Shown: piece after piece, positions 1-6,239 of the stretch
How the letters are laid out: each line of letters begins with the position of its first letter
Numbering within the stretch: the stretch's first letter is position 1
Origin: Deltaproteobacteria bacterium
GTDB taxonomy: Bacteria; Desulfobacterota; DSM-4660; Desulfatiglandales; B25-G16
Direction: 5' to 3'
DNA: 9,524 nucleotides
Assembly: GCA_020348625.1 (NCBI GenBank)
Contig: CP070752.1
Span: forward strand, 1,191,301 to 1,200,824
The notes under the pieces: model-generated
Database searches by the model: none
Told to the model about the DNA's origin: nothing
The model's input: only the letters and a program-made list of their open reading frames with translations
Position numbers and translations under genes: made by a program

Positions 1-264
1 ATCTAAGCCCTTCGGCAACAGGTTTCATCGTGTGTTCCGTGGGGCAAGCTCACTGCTGTTGCCATTTGGCTCCGGGCATTGGCAGGAGAAAACAGGGTAC
101 CGTTTCAACCTCTGGAACGTCAGTATTTTGACAGAAGTTCTAGTTTGCTCCCAACAGCTAGGAAAAAGTTTCCCCTTTTCGCCCAAAGTGAGAGACCCGG
201 TTTTGTGAGATCTGTTGGGAGGCAAGGGGATGTACAATACGAAAGTGATGGCAAGTACTGGGGC
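1..264. other. left-edge region with no convincing gene; two inverted-repeat pairs
   Basis: No reading frame here resembles a known protein, and the only minus-strand frame (25-237) needs a TTG start. Two perfect inverted repeats are visible: GGCAACAG (14-21) with CTGTTGCC (56-63), and CTCCCAACAG (148-157) with CTGTTGGGAG (212-221). Both share the core CAACAG/CTGTTG. Inside the second pair sits a small perfect hairpin, GGAAA-AAG-TTTCC (161-173). The region lies downstream of the minus-strand rod-type gene, so it could be its 3' untranslated region or the leader of a gene beyond the left edge. No known riboswitch or small RNA class was recognised. Confidence 0.4.
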
Positions 265-618
265 TTATTCAAGGATATCCAGAAGCGTGCCAAGCATTTC
301 GTCTGCTTCCTTCACGACCTTGAGGTTGGCGCGATAGAAGGCTTTTGCAAGAGAGGACTGGGGAATCTCCTGAGCCAGGTCCACATTTGACATCTCTTTT
401 TGAACAGTCTTACCGTCCTCTTCGACATCAATCAGGGGCCCGGGAGTGTCTATTCGACTGATATCAACGGATACGTGGTTTTTGGTGCCCTCTATCAGTA
501 CAGCCCTGCTTTTTTTAAATCCTTCGCTCTCAATGTTCGCAACATTGTTAGCGATAACAGATACCTTTTTCCCTAATGCACGCAGTGCCGAGAGGTTACT
601 TGAGATAAACGGGATCAT
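265..618 (-). CDS. short flagellar basal-body rod-type protein (FlgC/FlgG-like ends)
   Basis: This 117-residue protein belongs to the flagellar rod/hook family that forms the axial structure in the periplasm. The N-terminal helix (residues 1-30) carries the family signature ANNVAN at 23-28 followed by a GFKKSR segment. The C-terminal part (77-117) begins SNVDLAQEI and runs into the conserved A-F-Y-R-A-N-L-K-V helix typical of FlgC, FlgG and FlgE. Only about 45 residues separate these two D0-type ends, so the protein is almost nothing but assembly helices. It is near FlgC in length (E. coli 134), but its C-terminal wording resembles FlgG/FlgE more. The start at 618 is chosen because GAGGAGG (626-632) sits 7 bases upstream; an ATG ten codons earlier (648) would place that site inside the gene. 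It stands alone, without flgB or fliE beside it, so a plain flgC label is not given. It could be a specialised rod or junction subunit. Confidence 0.82.
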   Translation of the reverse strand: MIPFISSNLSALRALGKKVSVIANNVANIESEGFKKSRAVLIEGTKNHVSVDISRIDTPGPLIDVEEDGKTVQKEMSNVDLAQEIPQSSLAKAFYRANLKVVKEADEMLGTLLDILE

Positions 619-625
619 GTGGATG

Positions 626-632
626 CCTCCTC
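626..632 (-). promoter_or_regulatory. ribosome binding site of the short rod-type gene
   Basis: On the minus strand GAGGAGG precedes the ATG at 618 by 7 bases. This near-ideal Shine-Dalgarno site decides the start codon against the in-frame ATG at 648. Confidence 0.85.
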
Positions 633-638
633 GTCTTT

Positions 639-666
639 GTATCGGCACAAAAGCCCTTTTTCTTGA
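639..666 (-). promoter_or_regulatory. possible sigma-28 (FliA) promoter of the short rod-type gene
   Basis: The minus strand shows GCCGATAC at 639-646, seven of eight matches to the flagellar sigma-28 -10 element GCCGATAA. The -35 side is weak: a TCAA tetramer lies one base further away than the canonical TAAA spacing. The predicted transcript would start almost at the Shine-Dalgarno site, which is tight. The -10 match in an intergenic region ahead of a flagellar gene is suggestive, but the poor -35 keeps confidence low. Confidence 0.35.
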
Positions 667-870
667 GCCCTTTGATAGAGCATTTATGGGTTTTTTCCGA
701 TTACGCGGAGGCAGCCATAGAAACCCACCACCCAGACCAGGGCCTAAAAAACACTTGGAAGCCGCTGGTCATCATGGTATACAGGCTTTGATCCCAGGCC
801 AGGCGAAGCTGTGTGCCCGCCGGTAAACGGGGTATGAGTTCCCCTATATCCAAGTCATACAGACCAGACG

Positions 871-886
871 TGGAACGAACTTTGCA
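871..886 (+). promoter_or_regulatory. sigma-54 (RpoN) promoter for the diguanylate cyclase gene
   Basis: The sequence TGGAACGAACTTTGCA fits the -24/-12 consensus TGGCACG-N4-TTGCW with a single mismatch (A for C at the fourth base). The GG (872-873) and GC (884-885) dinucleotides are separated by exactly 10 bases, as this promoter class requires. The predicted transcription start is near 897, about 30 bases before the ATG at 928. Sigma-54 promoters with enhancer-binding activators drive many middle-class flagellar genes, which fits this locus. The motif is read directly from the sequence; its use in the cell is inferred. Confidence 0.78.
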
Positions 887-927
887 GTTTTACGCAGTGC
901 CATATTTTTGGCATCAGGTATAGCATC

Positions 928-2391
928 ATGGGCGAAAGACTTCTCATCATCAGCGACAAACAAGAGGATCATGAACTCTTCAGGGAACTACTCGAACCAA
1001 GGGGATTTGGCATCGAGTGGTCCAGGGGTTTCGATGATGTAAAAGACAGGATCATTGAAGACATCTATGGTGCTATCATCGCTGACTATGATCTTATCCA
1101 AGACACAGCCTTTACGTGGATGTCGTTTCTTCAGGAGACGAGATCCAAGGCTTGCTTTATCCTTTATGGAGAAAAAATCAAGCCACACAGCGTTTCCGAA
1201 ATACTCCAGAAAGGCGCATACGGATTTGTGCCCCGAGCCATAATTCCTGAGCGGATCTATGATACCATCATCGGGGGGTTGGATAACCGAAAGGCCTTTA
1301 TCGAAATCCTCAGGATAATTGACGAGCAGAGGCATGCAAATGAAACCCTCGAAATTGAGAAGGAATCCCTCAGGGCAAGGAACCAGGAGTTGACCTTCAT
1401 CAATCGGCTCAGTACCGAGGTGGCTTATGACCTAAACTGGGACGGTATTATTCCCAGGGTCTTGAACTCAGGCCTTCTAACCGTTCTGGAACCCGAGCTT
1501 CTCAGCATTCTTTACCGCATCGGTTCGGACTGGACCCTCTCTCTGCATGTATCAAGAGATGAGATCAATAGGGAAACGCTCAAACAGCTACGAAGGGAGC
1601 TGGTTGAAAGGTATCGTTCTCTTTCTGAAGAAAAGATACCGCTGAGAGAATTAGCCCTTCAACTGCACCCGAAAACCGCGAAGGTTTCGGCCTCATGCCC
1701 CTTAACCTTCTCCAGACCATGGATCCTTCCGCTGACTCTGGCCGGCAAACCATTAGGTGTGCTCGGCATTGTTCCAAAAGACACGAAATCCTTTCAAAAA
1801 GGCAAGGAAGAGCTGATGTCCACTGTCTCCAATATCCTGGCAATGTCGCTTGAGAATGCCCAGGAATATCATAGACTTAAGGAGATGGCGGTTACTGACG
1901 GTTTGACCGGAATTTACAACCGTAAAGGGTTCAGGGACTTCATACAGAGGGAATTCCAGAGGGCGCGAAGGTATGGTAAGGCCCTTTCTCTCGTTATGAT
2001 TGATGTTAATGGCCTGAAACCGATTAATGATTCTCTGGGTCATCTGGCAGGGGATTATGTGCTTCGCGAATTGGCCGGGTGTCTCGAGAACTCCATTCGG
2101 AAAAGCGATATCGTATCCCGGTACGGTGGGGACGAATTTGCCCTTCTTCTTCCGGAAACCGAAACGGGGGACGCTGAAATTCTTGTAAAAAGGATTCTGG
2201 CCAATGTTCGGGATTACGCCTTTGATTGGGGGTCTGAAAGGATAGATGTGACAATTGGCTACGGAATATCGACTACTGATGAACTTGAGAAAGGGGACAC
2301 GGAAAAAGAACTCATACAGAGAGCCGACTCGAGGCTCTACGATGCCAAGCGAGCTCGAGACCCCCAGTATTCAGCATTAGGCAGGGCATGA
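928..2391 (+). CDS. diguanylate cyclase with degenerate receiver and GAF-like domain
   Basis: This 487-residue protein should make cyclic di-GMP from two GTP in the cytoplasm. The C-terminal GGDEF domain (about 320-475) has an intact GGDEF active-site loop at 400-404, an LTGIYNRKGF segment, and a metal-site stretch reading IDVNGLKPIND. A product-inhibition I-site, RKSD at 391-394, lies exactly five residues before GGDEF. Residues 1-125 have the length and layout of a receiver domain and keep D10 and the acceptor-like D53. However, the second acidic pocket residue is S9, the switch Thr/Ser is missing (FILYGE), and the invariant lysine is R103. A charged, probably coiled-coil linker (about 125-158) leads to a weak GAF-like region (158-315). 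The start has only a short AGG nine bases upstream. A sigma-54-like promoter precedes the gene. Cyclase activity is likely; phosphorylation control through the receiver is doubtful. Confidence 0.9.
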   Translation: MGERLLIISDKQEDHELFRELLEPRGFGIEWSRGFDDVKDRIIEDIYGAIIADYDLIQDTAFTWMSFLQETRSKACFILYGEKIKPHSVSEILQKGAYGFVPRAIIPERIYDTIIGGLDNRKAFIEILRIIDEQRHANETLEIEKESLRARNQELTFINRLSTEVAYDLNWDGIIPRVLNSGLLTVLEPELLSILYRIGSDWTLSLHVSRDEINRETLKQLRRELVERYRSLSEEKIPLRELALQLHPKTAKVSASCPLTFSRPWILPLTLAGKPLGVLGIVPKDTKSFQKGKEELMSTVSNILAMSLENAQEYHRLKEMAVTDGLTGIYNRKGFRDFIQREFQRARRYGKALSLVMIDVNGLKPINDSLGHLAGDYVLRELAGCLENSIRKSDIVSRYGGDEFALLLPETETGDAEILVKRILANVRDYAFDWGSERIDVTIGYGISTTDELEKGDTEKELIQRADSRLYDAKRARDPQYSALGRA

Positions 2392-2578
2392 AGCCGTTAT
2401 TCGTTATTCGATTCATCTGCAAAATACCCGAGAAAAGCCATAATCATCTGCCCTCACTCTCTCTGTTCGACGCTTGTTTTTCCAACACAACTGCATCCAC
2501 GTGCGCAAGCCCAAAGCAACATAACACGCTTTACACCAACCCCGGCGAGATGCATTTTCCCCTTTTGGCCACCCCATC
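2392..2578 (+). other. gap between the cyclase and CheD-HDOD genes
   Basis: This 187-base spacer shows no clear terminator and no strong promoter. A frame starting at 2388 overlaps the cyclase stop codon as ATGA and could encode 68 residues, but it runs into the next gene, has no recognisable domain and is probably chance. A tandem CGTTATT CGTTATT occurs near 2396-2412. The two flanking genes may be co-transcribed. Confidence 0.4.
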
Positions 2579-3928
2579 ATGGAAGCTGCACTAAGACGCC
2601 CAAGACAGTGTGTTGCGTCCGGTAACTACGTTATTGGCACGAGGAATAATGGCATTTTGGAGGCGTACCTCGGCACCTGCGTCGGGGTGACGGTCTGCGA
2701 TCGTGACGCGGGTATTGGCGGACTGTGCCATATTCTACTTGCAGAGCCCACCGGTCTTGACAAACCATGGAAACCCGTGCTTTATGCCTCAGCCGGTATG
2801 CCCCTTTTCCTCGAGGCCTTATATGAGGCTGGGGCACGCAAAGACTGCCTCGAGGCCACCGTTGCCGGGGGCGCTCTGGTTGGCCCTATTTCCAGGGAAG
2901 ATCTGGACCTCGACATCGGCGGAAGGACAACTGAAGTCGTTTTGGGTATATTGAAAAACGAGGAAATACCCGTTTCAGAGATGGAAATTGGTGGATACTT
3001 CAGCTGCCGGCTCAGCCTGGATTTACAGACATTTGAGAGTGCTATTCAGCCAATAGAAAAGCAGTTTTCCGGCCACAGAAAAAACTTCAGAAGGCCTACC
3101 TCTCGTGAGATCAGGGATGTCATCAACAATGTGCGACCGATTCCCCAAATAGCCCTTAAGATAACCCGCATGATCCACGACGACTGTTACAATATGAGCG
3201 AGGTCGCCAATGAGATCAAACAGGATCAGATCATCAGCGCCAGGGTGATCAGATTGTGCAATTCAGCCTTTATCGGCTTGAGGAACAAGATCGATTCCAT
3301 TGACCGTGCGGCAGTTATTCTTGGAGAAAAGCTGCTGCTGCAATTGGTTATCTCGGCATCGCTGGAGCAACTCTTTTCCGATTCAGGAGAAGGGTATTCC
3401 TTGTGCAAAGGAGGCCTTTATCAGCATGCCTTGAGCACCGCACTGGTTGCTGAACAACTGGCACGGTTCACCGGGAAGATACCATCGGATATTGCATACA
3501 CTGCCGGTCTGTTGCATGACATCGGCAAAATCGTTCTGGACCAATATATAGCGCCGATGTATCCATTTTTCTACAGGCACACGCAGATTGACGAGATGGA
3601 ACTGTGTGAGGCTGAAAAGCAAAAACTCGGCATCACCCACCCTGCTGCCGGGGGCCTCTTGGCTGAAACATGGTCTCTACCCGATAACCTGACCGACGCG
3701 ATCAGGCACCATCACTATCCGGAACAGGCCTCGGTAGAACCCGAACTGGCCCATTTGATTTATCTGGCTGATCTGCTCATGAGCAGATTTCAGGTGGGTC
3801 AAGAGTTGGAATGTTTAAACGCGGAGATGCTGCCATCACGGCTGCACAAGATCGGGATCACACCCGCTGAATTCCCCCTCCTCGTAGACCTGATTCCCCC
3901 CATGATATTCGATGCTTCATTTGACTAG
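2579..3928 (+). CDS. CheD-HDOD fusion protein (chemoreceptor deamidase plus HD-related output domain)
   Basis: This 449-residue protein joins two signalling domains. Residues about 12-155 are CheD-like. CheD enzymes deamidate specific glutamines on chemoreceptors through a Cys-His pair; here LGTC gives Cys34 and the GGLCH segment gives His51. Further CheD landmarks are AGGAL (96-100), IGGRTTEVVLGIL (113-125) and the EIGGYFSCRLSL strand (136-147). Residues about 175-385 form an HDOD domain: VRPIPQIALKI (185-195), the DQIISARVIRLCNSA block (216-230), and a retained HD pair in LLHDIGKI (His313-Asp314). The HHH cluster near 371-373 may complete a metal site. HDOD proteins are usually regulatory rather than proven phosphohydrolases. 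The ATG at 2579 has no Shine-Dalgarno site, and a stop codon upstream in the same frame excludes a longer form from a nearby start. No chemoreceptor gene is present in the window. Domain assignments are firm; the joint function is inferred. Confidence 0.88.
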   Translation: MEAALRRPRQCVASGNYVIGTRNNGILEAYLGTCVGVTVCDRDAGIGGLCHILLAEPTGLDKPWKPVLYASAGMPLFLEALYEAGARKDCLEATVAGGALVGPISREDLDLDIGGRTTEVVLGILKNEEIPVSEMEIGGYFSCRLSLDLQTFESAIQPIEKQFSGHRKNFRRPTSREIRDVINNVRPIPQIALKITRMIHDDCYNMSEVANEIKQDQIISARVIRLCNSAFIGLRNKIDSIDRAAVILGEKLLLQLVISASLEQLFSDSGEGYSLCKGGLYQHALSTALVAEQLARFTGKIPSDIAYTAGLLHDIGKIVLDQYIAPMYPFFYRHTQIDEMELCEAEKQKLGITHPAAGGLLAETWSLPDNLTDAIRHHHYPEQASVEPELAHLIYLADLLMSRFQVGQELECLNAEMLPSRLHKIGITPAEFPLLVDLIPPMIFDASFD

Positions 3929-3972
3929 CCCTACTTTGTTTAATGATTCGCCCATAAGACGAATATACCCCT

Positions 3973-3990
3973 CACCCAGTTAGACGGGTG
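3973..3990. terminator. weak stem-loop between convergent genes
   Basis: CACCC (3973-3977) and GGGTG (3986-3990) can form a 5-bp stem with an 8-base loop between the convergent stops of the CheD-HDOD and HD-GYP genes. A second weak pair, ATTCG/CGAAT, lies just to the left. Neither strand has a following U-run, so a canonical intrinsic terminator is not shown; position is the main argument. Confidence 0.25.
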
Positions 3991-5481
3991 CTAGGAACCA
4001 ATCTTCCCCTGGTCAAAGAGCCTCAGGAAAGCCTGTGCAACATCTGGATCAAACTGGGTGCCGAGGTTTTCCTGGATAATCTTCACCGCACCAGCCTCCT
4101 GCATCTTCTTTCTGTAGGAACGATCGGATGTCAGGGCATCGTAGACATCAGCCACTGCCAGTACACGGGAGGGAAGGGGAATCTCGTCGCCCTTGAGCCT
4201 GTCAGGGTACCCATTCCCATCCCACCTTTCATGATGATGCCTTATTATCTTTTGCTCGTCCGCCCAAACTCCGAAATGACCAATGATGTTGCTCCCAATA
4301 ATGGGGTGTTTTTTTATGACCTCGTACTCCCTATCGGTCAGTCGCCCCGGTTTCAGGAGTATGTTATCGGGAATACCTATCTTTCCGATATCGTGCAGAT
4401 TTCCGGAGACGTGCAGCATCTCTATCTCATCTTGCGAACACCCAACAGCCTTAGCAATTGAAAGGGCGTATGTTGTCACCCTCGTTGAATGTTGTTTTGT
4501 ATAGGGATCTCTCGCTTCAATGGTTTCCACGCAAGCAAACAGGGTGGAAAAGAGGTTCTCATAGATGTTTTCATAGAGGGCGAGATTCTCTATTGAGAAC
4601 GACGCCTTCTCTGTTAAAAGATTCAAGAAGAAAAGATCCCTTTCGGTAAATCGATCCTTGCCATCTCTGATAAGGGAGATCAAGGCGCCAAAGACCCTCG
4701 AACGGATCTTAAGCGGGATAGCCATGATACTGTTACCACCATCTTCGTCATTTTCCCTTATCAGGTGCGGAATTCCGTCTTCCTCTATCTTTCTGATAGT
4801 GGGCTCTATCCATTCCGGAGTTGCTATTTGCCTGCCTTCATCCCTAACAAACGAGGTGATTATGGCAGGATCTTTTACTCCATGCACGAAGATACAGAAA
4901 TGGGCTTCGTCGCAATTTGTTACCTGCCCACACAGACGAACCAGGGTGGTGAAAAGGTCCTTGCTCGTACTTGCCTGATCCAACTGCTGAAGGATGAGAT
5001 TCACGGTTTCAACTTCTCTTATCTTCTGCTGTAGTTCCCGGTTAACCTTCAGAAGCGTCTTATTCCTCTTGGCCTCCTCCTTGAGCAGGATATTGTCAAC
5101 AAAGAGCGACCGTTCCCTCATGACCCTTTCAATTGTCAGGGGGATTTGGCTTACCTTGATGGGTTTGGTTAAGAAATCCACCACCCCATTCTTTAAGGTC
5201 TTTATGGTGCTGTCTATAGTGGGATAACCGGTCATGACAACGACCGGGATCGTATTATCGTAGAGGTGTATTCTTCTGGCCAACTCCAGGCCGTCAAGCC
5301 TGGGCATGGATAGATCTGTGAAACAGCAGTCTATCTGCTCTGCCTTGATTATCTCAAGTGCCTCAAGACCATCTGAAGCTGTGAGCACGGAATAATTGCT
5401 GGTGTATTCAAGGTACTCCTTGAAGATATCCAGAATTACCTCTTCATCATCAACCACCAGTACCTTGAGATGTTCCTTCAT
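3991..5481 (-). CDS. REC-GAF-HD-GYP response regulator, c-di-GMP phosphodiesterase (RpfG type)
   Basis: This 496-residue cytoplasmic protein is a response regulator with an HD-GYP output that hydrolyses cyclic di-GMP. The receiver (1-120) is complete: acidic pair D11-D12, phospho-acceptor D56 in TDLSMP, T84 and K106 in LTKP. A coiled-coil-like linker (about 130-168) leads to a GAF-like domain (170-303) of unknown ligand. The HD-GYP domain (310-490) has the HDIGKIGIPD motif with His363-Asp364, HHHERWDGNGYP with GYP at 424-426, and the downstream DVYDALTSDRSYR segment, so catalysis should be intact. The start at 5481 is preferred because the receiver begins there as in homologues; an in-frame GTG at 5529 would add 16 residues and has no ribosome site. 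It lies in the same orientation and downstream of another receiver gene, probably co-transcribed. The partner histidine kinase is not in the window. Confidence 0.93.
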   Translation of the reverse strand: MKEHLKVLVVDDEEVILDIFKEYLEYTSNYSVLTASDGLEALEIIKAEQIDCCFTDLSMPRLDGLELARRIHLYDNTIPVVVMTGYPTIDSTIKTLKNGVVDFLTKPIKVSQIPLTIERVMRERSLFVDNILLKEEAKRNKTLLKVNRELQQKIREVETVNLILQQLDQASTSKDLFTTLVRLCGQVTNCDEAHFCIFVHGVKDPAIITSFVRDEGRQIATPEWIEPTIRKIEEDGIPHLIRENDEDGGNSIMAIPLKIRSRVFGALISLIRDGKDRFTERDLFFLNLLTEKASFSIENLALYENIYENLFSTLFACVETIEARDPYTKQHSTRVTTYALSIAKAVGCSQDEIEMLHVSGNLHDIGKIGIPDNILLKPGRLTDREYEVIKKHPIIGSNIIGHFGVWADEQKIIRHHHERWDGNGYPDRLKGDEIPLPSRVLAVADVYDALTSDRSYRKKMQEAGAVKIIQENLGTQFDPDVAQAFLRLFDQGKIGS

Positions 5482-5550
5482 TGACAACTCAGTACCACCC
5501 AGCCCGGATAAACGGGTATTTCGATCCACGAATCTAATTCGTGAGTTACC

Positions 5551-5583
5551 AAAAAAAGCTTTCTTGTTCAGCCTCTCAGGCTG
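5551..5583 (-). terminator. possible weak terminator or processing hairpin after the receiver gene
   Basis: On the minus strand CAGCCT-GAG-AGGCTG (5569-5583) forms a perfect 6-bp hairpin that covers the receiver gene's stop codon. A run of seven U follows, but only after 11 bases, so this is not a standard intrinsic terminator. It may reduce readthrough into the HD-GYP gene or have no role. Confidence 0.3.
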
Positions 5584-6239
5584 ATCATGCCTACAAGATG
5601 TCTTTTGAAGGCCTTGAATTCGCTATCGGTTAATAAGCCGTTTTCTTTCAGGGAAGAAAGGGCCTGCAGTTTTTCAACATAGTTATCGGGAGGATAATCA
5701 GGATTATACAGATAATGCAGGCTCGGCACGTTCGGAGAAAAGAGGTTGATGTTCCCCGCCTCCGCATCTTCAAGCTTCTTCTCCTTAAGCACCATTAACT
5801 CGTGGTAGGCATCCTGTAATTTCTTCACGAGGTCTTTGTTTTCTCTGTGTAACGTTATCCTTTCTATGGCGTTGTTGACTACAATTTTTATCTCTTCAAG
5901 GTTACACGGCTTCCTGATATAGTCATAGGCCCCCTCCTTTATGGCCATAATAGCGGTCTCCAGCGACGCATACCCGGTAATGATAACAACGATTATATCC
6001 GGGTTGACCATTTTGGCATATTTCAACAAATCCAGCCCGCCGAGCCGAGGCATAATGAGGTCGACAATAAGGAGGTCATAGAGGTTTTTCTGGATGGTTT
6101 CAATGGCTGACAGGCCATCATAGCAGACGTCAACCGTACTCTCCCCGTTTTCCGAGATAAGATCCCTGAGAACGTCAGCTACGACCTTATCGTCATCCAC
6201 GATAAGGATCTTTATATTCAGGCCTTTTCTCGTATGCAT
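5568..6239 (-). CDS. stand-alone receiver protein with SHOCT-like C-terminal motif
   Basis: This 223-residue protein starts with a complete receiver domain (about 8-128): acidic residues D15-D17, phospho-acceptor D60 in VDLIMP, T88 in VIITGYAS and K110 in IRKP. A charged helix (about 128-160), likely a coiled coil, follows. The end of the protein, about 194-217, reads LSSLKENGLLTDSEFKAFKR, which fits the short SHOCT pattern of a leucine-rich helix, a glycine turn, and a T-(D/E)-x-E-F helix. There is no DNA-binding or enzymatic domain. The ATG at 6239 is the first possible start, because an in-frame TAG lies directly before it; the purine-rich GGGGAG is 13 bases away, which is far. It precedes the HD-GYP regulator by less than 100 bases on the same strand, so the two probably share a signal. 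It may act by protein contact, with SHOCT used for oligomerisation; that is inference. Confidence 0.88.
   Translation of the reverse strand: MHTRKGLNIKILIVDDDKVVADVLRDLISENGESTVDVCYDGLSAIETIQKNLYDLLIVDLIMPRLGGLDLLKYAKMVNPDIIVVIITGYASLETAIMAIKEGAYDYIRKPCNLEEIKIVVNNAIERITLHRENKDLVKKLQDAYHELMVLKEKKLEDAEAGNINLFSPNVPSLHYLYNPDYPPDNYVEKLQALSSLKENGLLTDSEFKAFKRHLVGMISLRG

Larger units (their letters stand above)
619..927. other. divergent intergenic region
   Basis: This 309-base gap separates the minus-strand rod-type gene from the plus-strand diguanylate cyclase gene. It holds the rod gene's ribosome binding site and sigma-28-like -10 box on the left, and the sigma-54-like promoter on the right. In between are a 7-bp inverted repeat, TGGGTTT (687-693) with AAACCCA (721-727), and a short CCCG/CGGG repeat near 818-832. 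A plus-strand frame crossing 446-826 is mostly antisense to the rod gene and looks like no protein. The 687-840 stretch is where enhancer sites for a sigma-54 activator would be expected, but no recognised activator motif is seen. Confidence 0.5.

Noticed and set aside
25..237. 70-codon minus-strand frame at the left edge
   Set aside because: It needs a TTG start without a ribosome site, shows no family resemblance, and covers the inverted repeat 148-221.
1..264. possible c-di-GMP riboswitch, considered because of the c-di-GMP genes nearby
   Set aside because: The conserved core of the known c-di-GMP riboswitch classes could not be found here or in the gap 6240-6463.
909..925. second sigma-54-like site TGGCAT ... 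TAGCA just before the cyclase start
   Set aside because: The GG-GC distance is 11 bases rather than 10, and a start site there would fall at or inside the coding region.
2388..2594. 68-codon frame overlapping the cyclase stop as ATGA
   Set aside because: It has no recognisable domain or ribosome site, and runs into the CheD-HDOD coding region; the overlap is likely chance.
3680..3687. CCCGATAA resembling a sigma-28 -10 box
   Set aside because: It lies inside the CheD-HDOD gene and no -35 element is found at the right spacing.
3988..5227. several plus-strand frames opposite the HD-GYP gene
   Set aside because: They are antisense to a strongly conserved protein, and none has domain features or a plausible start.
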